A stretch of DNA of 64,000 nucleotides, taken from the NCBI RefSeq assembly GCF_006716185.1, contig NZ_VFOP01000001.1, positions 2,480,001-2,544,000 on the forward strand, in the 5' to 3' direction. Shown here piece after piece: positions 32,459 through 43,429 of the stretch. The notes beneath the pieces are model-generated. The model was not told the origin of the DNA, did no database searches, and saw only the letters and a list, made by a program, of their open reading frames with translations. Origin of the DNA: Ornithinicoccus hortensis (GTDB lineage: Bacteria; Actinomycetota; Actinomycetes; Actinomycetales; Dermatophilaceae). How positions within the stretch are numbered: position 1 is the stretch's first letter; every line of letters begins with the position of its first letter. The position numbers were made by a program, and so were the translations under genes.

Positions 32459-33844
32459 TCAGACGACTGCGGGCTGCGCGTTCCCGGCCTCGCGGATGCC
32501 GCGCCGCATGTCGACCTTGGTCAGCAGCAGGCCGCCGATGGCGAAGAAGATGACCACCGAGATGATCGCCAGGCGGTAGGAGCCGGCGAACTGGTAGATC
32601 AGGCCGAACAGGAGGGTCCCGAACCAGCTCGTGCCGCGTTCCATCGCCTGGTAGAGGCTGAAGAACTCCGACTCCTTGCCGCGGGGGATGAGCTGGGAGT
32701 ACATCGAGCGCGACAGGGCCTGGGTGCCCCCGAGCACGATGCCGATGCAGACCGCGCAGACCAGCCAGATGACGAAGGCGCCGGCCGGGACGAAGAAGGC
32801 GAAGGCGACGACGGCGGTCCACAGCGCGATGCCGACCAGGACGACCTGCTTGGCGCCGAACCGTTGGGCGGCCCTGCCGAACAACAGGGCACCACCGAAG
32901 GCGACGAACTGGACGACCAGGATGGTGATGATCATCTGGCTCGCCTCGAACCCGAGCTCCCGGGTGCCGTAGAGGCTGGATGAGGCGATCACCGTCTGGA
33001 TGCCGTCGTTGAAGAACAGGTAGGCCAGCAGGAAGGTCAACGTCACGGGGTAGTGCCGCAGCTCGCGCAGCGTGGTGACCAGCTGCCGCAGGGACCCCCC
33101 GAGGACGCCCGCGGACCGGTCGACCTGCACGGCGGTGGTTCCCCGGATCTTGCGCAGCCCGAGCACCGGGATGAGGGTGAACACCGCCCACCACAGGCCG
33201 GCGGAGAACAGGCTCAGCCGGATCGCCATCTCGTAGGTCAGGCCGAGCGACTCGTAGACGGTGAGGACGACCAGGTTGATCGCCAGGAGCAGGCCGCCGC
33301 CGAGGTACCCCAGGGCCCACCCCTGGGAGGAGACCTTGTCGCGGTCGTCGGGATCGGCCACCCGGATCAGCAGGGCGTCGTAGACCACGGTGGAGGCGCC
33401 CAGGCACAGGTTGCCGATGATGATGAGCGCCACGCCCAGCTGCCAGTTGGTGCCGGTCAGGAAGAACATCAGCATCGCCGCGAGGGAGCCCACCCAGGCG
33501 ATCCCGCCCATCAGGAGGGTGGGCCGGGCGACCCGGTCGGCGATGGCACCGACGAACAGCAGCGCCAGCGCCGAGATGATGGTGGCCGCCGTGATCGTGT
33601 AGGAGGCCAGCGAGCCGACCGCGATCGGCACTCCCAGGACGCTGAGCATCTCGGTGCAGCGGGCGCCGTCGGCCAGGTCGGGACAGGCGGCACGCTCGGC
33701 GACGGCGGTCAGGTAGGGCGCGAACAGCACCGTGCCGGTGGTCGTCACGTAGGCCGAGTTGGCCCAGTCGTACCAGCTCCACGCACGCTGGTGCGCCCGG
33801 GTGCGTTCGTGCGAGAGGTCGGCCACCACCGGCGCGTCGGTCAT
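32459..33844 (-). CDS. MFS transporter, UMF1 family
   Basis: 461 residues and about 12 membrane helices. SWYDWANSAYVTTTGTVLFAPYL near the N-terminus is the Atg22/UMF1 signature, and VGAIADRVARPTLLM and ALLFGRAAQRFGAKQ are the inter-helix loops. The 60-residue luminal-type insert between helices 1 and 2 (with two cysteines) is typical. Substrate not predictable; relatives in fungi export amino acids from the vacuole. The ATG at 33844 has no clear Shine-Dalgarno but CAGGCT lies 6 nt upstream. Confidence 0.88.
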   Translation of the reverse strand: MTDAPVVADLSHERTRAHQRAWSWYDWANSAYVTTTGTVLFAPYLTAVAERAACPDLADGARCTEMLSVLGVPIAVGSLASYTITAATIISALALLFVGAIADRVARPTLLMGGIAWVGSLAAMLMFFLTGTNWQLGVALIIIGNLCLGASTVVYDALLIRVADPDDRDKVSSQGWALGYLGGGLLLAINLVVLTVYESLGLTYEMAIRLSLFSAGLWWAVFTLIPVLGLRKIRGTTAVQVDRSAGVLGGSLRQLVTTLRELRHYPVTLTFLLAYLFFNDGIQTVIASSSLYGTRELGFEASQMIITILVVQFVAFGGALLFGRAAQRFGAKQVVLVGIALWTAVVAFAFFVPAGAFVIWLVCAVCIGIVLGGTQALSRSMYSQLIPRGKESEFFSLYQAMERGTSWFGTLLFGLIYQFAGSYRLAIISVVIFFAIGGLLLTKVDMRRGIREAGNAQPAVV

Positions 33845-33975
33845 GGTCGGAGCCTGCCACACCGGAGGGCCGCCGGGGTGTGTCCACGCCGGTGCTCGCC
33901 CGAGCTCCGACTTGCGTCCGGTCGGCGGCAGGGTAAAGGTGGAGGGAGATCCACCCCCGACCAAAGGAGCACAGC

Positions 33976-34158
33976 ATGGGTATCGGCGACAAGATCAGCA
34001 ACGCGGTGAACGAGGCCAAGGGCAAGGTCAAGGAGGCCGCCGGGGACGCCACCGACAACGAGCGTCTCGAGGCGGAGGGCGTCGGCGACCAGGTCGAGGC
34101 CAACGCCAAGCAGGCGGTCGAGAAGGGCAAGGACGCCTGGAACGACGCGACGAAGTAG
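33976..34158 (+). CDS. CsbD family stress protein
   Basis: 60 residues, strongly charged and hydrophilic. GIGDKISNAVNEAKGKVKEA is the CsbD signature, followed by NERLEAEGVGDQVEANAKQA and an amphipathic end. The ATG has AAAGGAG upstream. CsbD proteins are general-stress proteins of unknown mechanism (SigB-dependent in Bacillus). Monocistronic, with a strong terminator downstream. Confidence 0.9.
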   Translation: MGIGDKISNAVNEAKGKVKEAAGDATDNERLEAEGVGDQVEANAKQAVEKGKDAWNDATK

Positions 34159-34193
34159 GTCGCGCCCGGCTCTCGAGCCGCACCCGACGACGA

Positions 34194-34230
34194 CGGCGGG
34201 GTGCCACCGGTCACCGGTGGCACCCCGCCG
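34194..34230. terminator. bidirectional terminator after csbD
   Basis: CGGCGGGGTGCCACCGG (34194-34210) and its exact reverse complement (34214-34230) form a 17 bp stem around TCA. It lies between convergent csbD and the AI-2E-family gene. Confidence 0.9.
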
Positions 34231-34276
34231 TCCGTCTGTTGGCCCCCCCCGGGCGTTGCCTGGGGTCCGAGCGGCC

Positions 34277-35620
34277 TCAGCCCCTCCCGAACAGTCGCTT
34301 GATCCACCCCAGGGGGCCACCCTGACGGACGGGGACGATCCACTCGGCCTCCGGGTCGTCGTCGGCACCCAGCTCCTCGGCGAAACGCGCGGCGTCCTGC
34401 GAGGCCTGCTCGGCCAGGAGCGCACCCTCGGGTGTCGCGAACTGGACGTCGGCGACGCTGATGTCGCCGGAGACCAGGTCCACCTGTTCCCCGAGGTAGC
34501 GCAGCACCACCACCAGGGACGCGGCGACCGGGACCGCCAGGAAGGCCCCGGCGATGCCGAACAGGGTGCCGCCGGCGGCCACGGCCAGCAGGATGATGGC
34601 GGCGTGCAGCTTCATGCTGCGCCCCTGCAGGAAGGGCTGCAGGAGGTTGCCCTCGACCTGCTGCACCACGATGATCAGCACGAGGACCGCGAGGGCAGTC
34701 TGCCAGCCGTTGGTGACCAGGGCGACCAGCACCGCCAGCGTGCCTGCCACGAAGGCTCCGACGATCGGGATGAAGCCGCCGAAGAAGGTCAGCACGGCAA
34801 GCGCCAGGGCGAGCGGCACCTGGAGGAAGAGCAGCCCGATCCCGATAAAGATCGCGTCGACCGCGCTGACGATCGCCTGGGTCCGGATGAATCCCCCGAG
34901 GGTGCGCCACACCCGGGTGAGGACCTCGGTCAGGTGGCGGCCGACGGTCCGGCCACCGTTGCGCCGGACCCACGGCAGGAAGTTGGGGCCGTCCTTGATG
35001 AAGAAGAAGGTCAGCACCAGGACCAGACCCATCGTGACCAGGCCGGAGCCGACGGCGGAGACGCCGGTGAAGACGCCGGCGGCGATGTCGCTGGCCCGGC
35101 CCTGGAGGAAGGCCACGGCCTGGTCGACCCAGTCGTCCAGCTGGTCGTTGTCCAGCTCCAGGGGCGGACCGGACACGTACTCGCGCAGCTGCACCAGCCC
35201 CTCGCTGGCCGAGTCGACGACGTCGGAGGCCTGGGAGACGACCGACGGCGCGATGGAGGCCAGGACCCCGACGATGAGGACGATCGCGCCCAGCAGCGCC
35301 GTCGCGGCCGCCAGGGCGGGCGGGAACCGGTGGGCCCGGAGCCAGGCGACCGGTGGCCACAGGACCGTGGCGACGATCAGCGCGAGGATGACCGGGAAGA
35401 CGCCGACCCAGGCCTGGGCCAGCAGCCACAGCAGGATGGCGCCGGCGATGGCGATCAGGATGAACCGGCCGGACCAGGCCGCGAGCACCCGGAACCCGTA
35501 GCCGAGCACGACGGCGCGGTCGGTCCCGGTGTTGTCCAGGGGTGCCGGTGACCCGTAGGGCCCGTGGTCCAGCCCGCTCGCGGACGGGCTCTCGGATGCC
35601 TCGGCGGGCTCGTTGCTCAT
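34277..35620 (-). CDS. AI-2E family transporter (TqsA/YdiK-like permease)
   Basis: 447 residues, about 8 membrane helices. A polar N-terminus of about 55 residues precedes them. Signature blocks are FFFIKDGPNFLPWV, GGFIRTQAIVSAVDAIFIG, LTFFGGFIPIVGAFVAGTL and QQVEGNLLQPFLQGRSM. Most family members are uncharacterised; AI-2 export is proven only for a few. The ATG at 35620 follows GAGGGGAACC. It overlaps the mutarotase stop by 4 nt (ATGA), so the two are one operon. Confidence 0.88.
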   Translation of the reverse strand: MSNEPAEASESPSASGLDHGPYGSPAPLDNTGTDRAVVLGYGFRVLAAWSGRFILIAIAGAILLWLLAQAWVGVFPVILALIVATVLWPPVAWLRAHRFPPALAAATALLGAIVLIVGVLASIAPSVVSQASDVVDSASEGLVQLREYVSGPPLELDNDQLDDWVDQAVAFLQGRASDIAAGVFTGVSAVGSGLVTMGLVLVLTFFFIKDGPNFLPWVRRNGGRTVGRHLTEVLTRVWRTLGGFIRTQAIVSAVDAIFIGIGLLFLQVPLALALAVLTFFGGFIPIVGAFVAGTLAVLVALVTNGWQTALAVLVLIIVVQQVEGNLLQPFLQGRSMKLHAAIILLAVAAGGTLFGIAGAFLAVPVAASLVVVLRYLGEQVDLVSGDISVADVQFATPEGALLAEQASQDAARFAEELGADDDPEAEWIVPVRQGGPLGWIKRLFGRG

Positions 35621-36471
35621 CTGGTTCCCCTCATCGGTGTGGACATGGTGATCGTGGTCGCCGTCGTCCACCGGGCGCCGGGTGGCAGCGAGATCGCGTT
35701 GTCCGCGACCGCGCCCGACTCGACGCACACCATGGTGCGCCAGTCGTCCGGCGCCATGTCACCGATATCTTGCCCCTTCTCCGGCCCCGGGTTCCACACG
35801 ATGGTGTCCGTGGTGCCCTCCCCGGTGACCCGGAGGGTGCGCCCGAGGACAGGGTCGTGGACCTCCACGGGCCCCGCCGTGTGGTAGATCCGGTCGGTCT
35901 CGCCGTCCAGGCGCAGGTCGCCGTCCTGCCGGTGCACCCCGCCCACGACCTTGTCGAACCAGGTGCTGCCGTCGAGCCCGGTCAGCACGATCTGGCCCAC
36001 GTCCCCGACGACGAGGTAGCTGTGCAGCGCCACCTCGTAGTCGAACGGCTGGCTGCCGGTGTTGGTCACGGTGAGGGCGACCCGGGCCGCGTCGCCGACG
36101 CTCACCTCGCACCGGGCCAGGAAGTCGTGCGGCCACAGCTCCCGGCCGGGCAGGTCCGCGACCTGCTCGGGCGTGAGTTCCCAGGTCAGCCGCGCGCCGG
36201 CGGGGTCCTCCTGCCGGTCGACCAGGCGCCAGTCGGCGACCCGGCCGAACCCGTGGCCGGGGGTGTGCCGTCCGTCGCGGCCGGGTCCGAACCAGGGCCA
36301 GCACAGCGGCACACCGCCGCGGATGGCGGCGCCGGCACCGGTCGCCGCGAGGCTGCTGAGGTAGAGCACCGGCTGACCGTGGTGCTCCCACCCACCGAGC
36401 TGGGCGCCGTGGTCGTATGCCGTGAACCTCCCGTCGCGCAGCGGGATGTCGTGCCTGTCTGTCTGGGGCAT
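35617..36471 (-). CDS. D-hexose-6-phosphate mutarotase (YeaD-like)
   Basis: 284 residues of the aldose-1-epimerase fold. GVPLCWPWFGPGRDG, GHGFGRVADW and the catalytic-type Glu in TMVCVESGAVADN are the conserved elements, with a His in VALHSYLVVGD. It interconverts anomers of glucose-6-phosphate. TAGTGT (complement of 36478-36483) lies 6 nt before the ATG. It is followed directly by the AI-2E-family permease. Confidence 0.88.
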   Translation of the reverse strand: MPQTDRHDIPLRDGRFTAYDHGAQLGGWEHHGQPVLYLSSLAATGAGAAIRGGVPLCWPWFGPGRDGRHTPGHGFGRVADWRLVDRQEDPAGARLTWELTPEQVADLPGRELWPHDFLARCEVSVGDAARVALTVTNTGSQPFDYEVALHSYLVVGDVGQIVLTGLDGSTWFDKVVGGVHRQDGDLRLDGETDRIYHTAGPVEVHDPVLGRTLRVTGEGTTDTIVWNPGPEKGQDIGDMAPDDWRTMVCVESGAVADNAISLPPGARWTTATTITMSTPMRGTR

Positions 36472-36530
36472 GGCCCGACACTACGGCGAACCGCCCCGGA
36501 ACGCGCCGTGGGTGGCCAGCGTGGCTCGGA

Positions 36531-36899
36531 TCACCCCCGGCGAACGGGGCGGGGACGCCGTAGCGTGCTGGCCTCGACCTCGTAGCGGGAGACCCGGCCG
36601 TCGCCGCTGGCGAAGAACCGGCGCCGCAGCGCGCCCTCGACCTCCACCGCATCCCCGACGGCCAGCCGCACGGCATACCCCCGGGTGCGGGCGGTCCAGC
36701 AGGCGATGTCGATGGCGTCGACGACCGCCCGGCTGCCGCCTCCCCGGCGCCGTGGTCGCGGCACCGCCACCCGGAACGTCACCACCAGGTCGCCGCTGGG
36801 CAACTCCCTGGTCTGGGGTACCGCGCTGATCCGACCCCGCAGCTGCACCGCGTTGAGCGGCTCCGGCCCCCTGTCCTCGGCCACCGTCGCTGTCGCCAT
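36531..36899 (-). CDS. single-stranded DNA-binding-like OB-fold protein
   Basis: 122 residues. NAVQLRGRISAVPQTRELPSG begins the OB-fold and VDAIDIACWTA and GDAVEVEGALRRRFF complete it (about 15-115). It lacks the long acidic-tipped tail of the replicative SSB, so it is probably an accessory paralogue of the type annotated as SSB in actinobacteria. The ATG at 36899 is preceded by CCAGGG. No obvious operon partners. Confidence 0.8.
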   Translation of the reverse strand: MATATVAEDRGPEPLNAVQLRGRISAVPQTRELPSGDLVVTFRVAVPRPRRRGGGSRAVVDAIDIACWTARTRGYAVRLAVGDAVEVEGALRRRFFASGDGRVSRYEVEASTLRRPRPVRRG

Positions 36900-37030
36900 C
36901 CCTGGCCCCCTCGGTCCGGGGCGGCCCCCTGCCGCCCGTTGGGTCCATCGTGGCCTACCGGGGCGGGCCGTGGGGTGGATCGACCGGATCTGTGGACGAG
37001 CGGGGGACCGGCGGGCGGGCAGTTGCCCCG

Positions 37031-37870
37031 CTACATCTCCTCGTGGGTGTCCGGGTCGCCGCCGAACAGCCGGCCGTCGGGTCGACCGAGGCCGCTGATG
37101 TCGGCCATCTGCTGGGGGGTCAGCTCGATGTCGAAGACCGCGAGGTTGTTCCGCTGGCGCTCCGGGGTGGCCGACTTCGGCACCGGGAGCACACCACGCT
37201 GCAGGTGCCACCGCAGGATGACCTGGGCCGGGTCGACCCCGAGCGCCTGCGCCGCCGCGGCGACGGGCTCCTCGGCGAACGGTGCGCTGCGCTTGCCCAG
37301 CGGGCTCCACGCCTCGGTGAGGATGTCCAGCCCGGCATTCACCGCCAGCATCTCCTCCTGCGGGAACAGCGGGTGGACCTCGAGCTGGTTCACCGCCGGC
37401 ACCACGCCGGTGGCGTCGATGATCCGGCGCAGGTGGTGCGCGGCGAAGTTGGAGACCCCGATCGACCGGGTCAGCCCGCGCTCCCTGGCCTCGATCAGGC
37501 CCTCCCACGCCTCGACATACAGGTCCACGCTCGGGTTCGGCCAGTGGATCAGCACCAGGTCCAGGTAGTCCAACCCCGTCTCGAGCAACGAGCCCTCCAC
37601 GGACCGCACGGCGAGGTCGCGGGCATGGCTGCGCCCGGGCACCTTGGTGGTGACCTGGATGTCCTCGCGGGGGAGCCCGCTGGTGCGGACGGCCAGGCCG
37701 ACCTCCGCCTCGTTCCCGTAGTTGACCGCCGTGTCGAGCAGCCGGTAGCCGGCCTCGAGCGCGGACCGGATCGCGCCGACGGCGTCCTCACCGGTCATCG
37801 GGTATGTGCCGAAGCCGATCGGCGGCAGGGTCGTCCCGTCGTTCAGCCTGCGGTGGGCGGAGATGTCCAT
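37031..37870 (-). CDS. aldo/keto reductase (AKR5-like)
   Basis: 279 residues from the ATG at 37870. The tetrad is present: Asp and Tyr in LLDTAVNYGNE, Lys in VTTKVPG and His in LVLIHWPN. The family signature GVSNFAAHHLRRII and the NADPH-binding VPKSATPERQ follow. A longer reading with a GTG at 37933 and a perfect AGGAGG is rejected because that segment is tRNA-Gly. The TIM barrel begins at LNDGTTLPPIGFGTYPM. The substrate is unknown (2,5-diketogluconate reductase-like). Confidence 0.9.
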   Translation of the reverse strand: MDISAHRRLNDGTTLPPIGFGTYPMTGEDAVGAIRSALEAGYRLLDTAVNYGNEAEVGLAVRTSGLPREDIQVTTKVPGRSHARDLAVRSVEGSLLETGLDYLDLVLIHWPNPSVDLYVEAWEGLIEARERGLTRSIGVSNFAAHHLRRIIDATGVVPAVNQLEVHPLFPQEEMLAVNAGLDILTEAWSPLGKRSAPFAEEPVAAAAQALGVDPAQVILRWHLQRGVLPVPKSATPERQRNNLAVFDIELTPQQMADISGLGRPDGRLFGGDPDTHEEM

Positions 37871-37905
37871 CGACACACCGTATGCGGTGGGGCCGGGTCG
37901 TGCAG

Positions 37906-37979
37906 TGGAGCGGGTGGCAAGAATTGCACTCACGTCTTCCTCCTGGAAGGAGGCTGTTCTGCTACTGAACTACACCCGC
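37906..37979 (-). tRNA. tRNA-Gly(UCC)
   Basis: Acceptor strands GCGGGTG (37973-37979) and CACCCGC (37910-37916) pair over all 7 bp. The D-arm is GTTC/GAAC. The anticodon stem has CCTC/GAGG around the loop CTTCCAG, giving anticodon UCC. The T-stem GTGAG/CTTGC encloses TGCAATT, with G instead of the usual U at position 55 while C56 and A58 are kept. TCCA is encoded at the 3' end. A TATCCT -10-like box lies 11 nt upstream (complement of 37991-37996). Confidence 0.9.
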
Positions 37980-38101
37980 GAACAGCACCGAGGATAACCG
38001 ACCGCCCGGCGTGCAACGTCACGCCACGCCCGCGGCGTCCTGGGTAGAGAGGGAGAAACGAGGACCGGCGAGGGGCCGGTCACAGACAGGGGGAACATGT
38101 C

Positions 38102-38851
38102 ATGAGTTCTGTTTCGCATGCCCAGGTGAGCCGTCGCAGCATCGTCCGGGGAGGACTGGGAGTGGCCGCCGGACTGGCCGCGGTGCCGCTGGCGGCCCGC
38201 GCCGGGGGAGCGGCCGAGCTGGTCGCCGACCTGGGCCCGGACGGGCGCACCCTGTCCCGCGGCGACACCGGTCGCTACGTGAAGGCGTGGCAGCACTCGC
38301 TGGCCAACCACGGCTACTGGTGCGGGACCGCCGACGGGACGTTCGGGCACCTCACCCAGCAGGCCACCTGGGCGGTGCAGAAGCAGAACGGCCTGGCGAA
38401 GGACGGCGTCGTCGGGCCGCTGACCCGCAACGCCCTGTCCCACGGGCCGCTGCCCCGTCCGGTCGGCGGTTCGGGTGCCCGGGTGGAGGTCCACCTGAAG
38501 AAGCAGCTGCTGCTGGTCGTGTCCGGGGGCAAGACCCAGCGCGTGTTCAACACCAGCACCGGCAACGGGGAGTACTACTGGCTGCGCGGCAAGCGCTACC
38601 GGGCGACCACTCCGACGGGGACCTGGAACGTCTACTCGTCCTACAGCGGCGGGTGGCAGAACGGCGACCTGGGTCGGATGTGGCGCCCCATGTACTACAA
38701 CAGCGGGTGGGCGGTGCACGGGTCGGAGTCGATCCCGACCTACCCCGCCTCGCACGGGTGCAGCCGGCTCTCGACCGCCGCGATGGACCTGCTGTGGAGC
38801 ACCGGGGCCATGTACGTGGGCTCCCGGGTGGTCATCGCGACGGGCGCCTGA
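38102..38851 (+). CDS. L,D-transpeptidase with peptidoglycan-binding domain (Tat-exported)
   Basis: 249 residues. A twin-arginine signal (SRRSIVRGGLGVAAG) is followed by an Ala-rich hydrophobic stretch to about residue 38. The PG-binding-1 domain spans about 50-115 (SRGDTGRYVKAWQHSL, GTFGHLTQQATWAVQKQNGL). The YkuD catalytic domain spans about 125-248, with HGSESIPTYPASHGCSRL and nucleophile Cys220. It makes 3-3 cross-links or anchors proteins to the wall. The ATG follows GGGGGA. TatA/TatC of this window are its likely export route. Confidence 0.92.
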   Translation: MSSVSHAQVSRRSIVRGGLGVAAGLAAVPLAARAGGAAELVADLGPDGRTLSRGDTGRYVKAWQHSLANHGYWCGTADGTFGHLTQQATWAVQKQNGLAKDGVVGPLTRNALSHGPLPRPVGGSGARVEVHLKKQLLLVVSGGKTQRVFNTSTGNGEYYWLRGKRYRATTPTGTWNVYSSYSGGWQNGDLGRMWRPMYYNSGWAVHGSESIPTYPASHGCSRLSTAAMDLLWSTGAMYVGSRVVIATGA

Positions 38852-38858
38852 GCCCGGG

Positions 38859-39083
38859 TCAGTTCGCGGGGGTGAGGTCCCGGCGGATCTCCACCTTCAC
38901 CGGGTAGGTGTGGGCGGCCCCGACCTGGTACACGGTCCAGACGCCGCGGCGGATGGTCTGGGCGAGGTCGCGGGCCGACTGGAGCGGCAGCCGCTCCCGG
39001 GCCGGGACGCTGAACCGGCCGATCGCGAGGAAGGTCCCGGCCAGGAGGAGGACGTAGCTGATGCTGAGCAGGATCTCGGTCAT
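38859..39083 (-). CDS. small membrane protein of unknown function
   Basis: 74 residues from the ATG at 39083, which has GGAG 9 nt upstream; a TTG at 39098 is less likely. One membrane helix (about 5-22, LLSISYVLLLAGTFLAIG) is followed by a basic, soluble stretch with VWTVYQVGAAHTYPVKVEI. I do not recognise the family. It is divergent from the lysR gene with 72 bp between start codons, so LysR could control it. Confidence 0.6.
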   Translation of the reverse strand: MTEILLSISYVLLLAGTFLAIGRFSVPARERLPLQSARDLAQTIRRGVWTVYQVGAAHTYPVKVEIRRDLTPAN

Positions 39084-39155
39084 GCAGCAATTCTCCAAGG
39101 GTCAACCACAAAGCACCAGCGCACGTTTGTGTCGGATACCCGGTAGGATTGCTTC

Positions 39156-40058
39156 ATGTTCAACTTGGATCAACTGGCCACCCTCAAGGCCGTCGTCGAG
39201 GACGGCACCGTGGCCTCCGCGGCGGCCCGGTTGGGGTACAGCCCGTCGGCGGTGAGCCAGCAGTTGGCCCGGCTGGAGTCCGATGCCCGACAGGTGTTGA
39301 TGCGCAAGCAGGGACGCAACATCGTGCCCACCGACGCAGCCCACGTGCTGGTGCGGGTGGCGGGGGAGATGGCCTCCCTGGAGGAGCGGGCCCGGGCGGA
39401 GCTGGAGCTCCTGACGTACCGGGTGTCCGGGGCGATCACGCTCGGGGCGTTCCCCACCGCGGTCCGGGGCATCTCGGTCGCCGCGATCGCCGCGTTGCAC
39501 GAACGCCACCCGGGCGTCACCGTCACGCTGCGGGACGCGCCGCCGGAGCCGGGGCTCGCCGGGGTGGCCCGCGGCGACCTCGACCTGGCGCTCATCCACG
39601 ACTGGACCGAGGACCACCTGCAGATCCCCAGTGGCGTGGTGACCTCCCACCTGGGGACCGACCCGGTGGACCTCGTGCTCCCGGTCGGCCACCGGCTGGC
39701 TGGCCAGGAGATCATCGACATCGCCGACCTGGACGGGGAGAACTGGGTCAACGACTCCCCGGGGATCTGCAGTCGCCAGCTGTTGCAGTCGCTGCGCGAC
39801 CGGGCGCTGGACTACCGGATCAGCTGCGTGCTGGACGACTACCAGTCCCAGGTGTGCGCCACGGCATACGGACTCGGCCTGTCGCTGCTGCCCCGGCTGG
39901 GGCGGGAACCCCTGCCGGACAGCGTGGTCGCGGTGCCGCTGGTGGACCCGCCCACCCGCCGGATCCTGATCGCCTACCGGCGGGACAGCGACCAGCGGCC
40001 GGCGCTGCAGGCCCTGGTGCGGGAACTCACCGCGGCCTGGGAGGGAGTGGCAGGATAG
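39156..40058 (+). CDS. LysR-family transcriptional regulator
   Basis: 300 residues. The N-terminal winged helix (LDQLATLKAVVEDGTVASAAARLGYSPSAVSQQLARLE) spans residues 4-41. The substrate-binding domain follows (about 90-295). No co-inducer is inferable. TAGGAT at 39144-39149 lies 6 nt before the ATG, giving a leaderless transcript that overlaps the divergent small-protein promoter region. AraC follows 4 nt after the stop, so they may be co-transcribed. Confidence 0.92.
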   Translation: MFNLDQLATLKAVVEDGTVASAAARLGYSPSAVSQQLARLESDARQVLMRKQGRNIVPTDAAHVLVRVAGEMASLEERARAELELLTYRVSGAITLGAFPTAVRGISVAAIAALHERHPGVTVTLRDAPPEPGLAGVARGDLDLALIHDWTEDHLQIPSGVVTSHLGTDPVDLVLPVGHRLAGQEIIDIADLDGENWVNDSPGICSRQLLQSLRDRALDYRISCVLDDYQSQVCATAYGLGLSLLPRLGREPLPDSVVAVPLVDPPTRRILIAYRRDSDQRPALQALVRELTAAWEGVAG

Positions 40059-40062
40059 GCGC

Positions 40063-40506
40063 GTGAGCATCACGGCGGCGGAAGCCCAACGGCTCCGGGA
40101 TCTGGCCCGGTTGCGCCGCATCCGCGACCGGATGGACCGGGAGTACGACCAACCGCTGGACGTCACCGCCCTTGCCCGCGGCGAGCACATGTCGGCCGGA
40201 CACCTGAGCCGTGCGTTCCGGCTGGCCTACGGCGAGTCGCCGTACTCCTACCTGATGACCCGGCGGATCGAACGGGCCATGGCGCTGCTCCGGCGGGGCG
40301 ACCTGAGCGTCACGGAGGTCTGCTTCACCGTCGGGTGCTCCTCGCTCGGCACGTTCAGCACCCGGTTCACCGAGCTGGTCGGGATGCCGCCGAGCAGGTA
40401 CCGGGAACAGGCCGCGGACGGGACGGCCGGGATGCTGGCCTGTGTCGCCAAGAAGGTCACCAGACCGGTCAGGAATCGAGAAGCGCCGGCCGACGTGGCC
40501 CACTAG
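40063..40506 (+). CDS. AraC-family transcriptional regulator (short, DNA-binding domain only)
   Basis: 147 residues, essentially two AraC helix-turn-helix units (about 10-110: DVTALARGEHMSAGHLSRAF and EVCFTVGCSSLGTFSTRFTELVGMPPSRYR) without a sugar-binding domain. The start is a GTG 4 nt after lysR. The last 14 codons contain the regulatory box at 40466-40484 that also precedes the VOC gene at 44337, so this protein is the likely activator at both. Confidence 0.9.
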   Translation: MSITAAEAQRLRDLARLRRIRDRMDREYDQPLDVTALARGEHMSAGHLSRAFRLAYGESPYSYLMTRRIERAMALLRRGDLSVTEVCFTVGCSSLGTFSTRFTELVGMPPSRYREQAADGTAGMLACVAKKVTRPVRNREAPADVAH

Positions 40507-40509
40507 CGT
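40466..40509 (+). promoter_or_regulatory. shared activator box and -10 element, VOC gene 1
   Basis: The 19 nt box CGGTCAGGAATCGAGAAGC (40466-40484) lies in the araC 3' end, 19 nt before TAGCGT (40504-40509), which is 7 nt before the VOC ATG. The same box with one change is at 44285-44303. The box overlaps the -35 position, as expected for a class II activator. Confidence 0.65.
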
Positions 40510-40516
40510 GACGGGC

Positions 40517-40927
40517 ATGAACCTGAGAATCCACTCGAGCTTCCTGCCACACACCGATCCCGACGAGTCGCTGGCGTTCTACCGGGACATCGTCGGCTTC
40601 GAGGTCCGCAACGACGTCGGCTACGAGGGGATGCGCTGGATCACAGTCGGGCCGCCCGGGCAGCCGGAGACCTCGATCGTCCTGCACCCGGTCGACAGCA
40701 GCACCGGGATCACCGAGGACGAGCGCCGCACGCTCCTCGAACTGGTCGCCAAGGGCACCTACTTCGGAGTGAACCTGATCGCCGACGACGTCGACGCGGT
40801 CTTCGAGTCGCTCCAGGCAGGAGGGGCGGAGGTCGCCCAGGAGCCGATCGACCAGCCCTACGGCGTGCGCGACTGTGCCTTCCGCGACCCGGCCGGCAAC
40901 GAGCTGCGCATCCAGGGTGCGCGCTGA
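40517..40927 (+). CDS. VOC family protein
   Basis: 136 residues, a single VOC module. FLPHTDPDESLAFYRDIVGFEV begins the first repeat and GVNLIADDVDAVFESLQAGGAEV the second; the C-terminus has FRDPAGNELRIQGAR with the metal-ligand-type Glu. It may bind or modify a small toxic compound. It lies between araC and the UvrA-like gene with the promoter box at 40466. This AraC-VOC-UvrA-like order recurs in actinobacteria. Confidence 0.88.
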   Translation: MNLRIHSSFLPHTDPDESLAFYRDIVGFEVRNDVGYEGMRWITVGPPGQPETSIVLHPVDSSTGITEDERRTLLELVAKGTYFGVNLIADDVDAVFESLQAGGAEVAQEPIDQPYGVRDCAFRDPAGNELRIQGAR

Positions 40928-41005
40928 CCGTCGTTCCGGTCCCCGCAGGGATGCAGAATATGGGCCGGTGCCGCGGGCGCGGTCCGACGAAGGAGTGGAC
41001 GACAG

Positions 41006-43425
<2,420 letters not shown>

Positions 43426-43429
<4 letters not shown>

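Noticed and set aside
37871-37933. GTG start with perfect AGGAGG for the aldo/keto reductase
   Set aside because: The sequence belongs to tRNA-Gly(UCC); the internal ATG at 37870 gives the normal family length.
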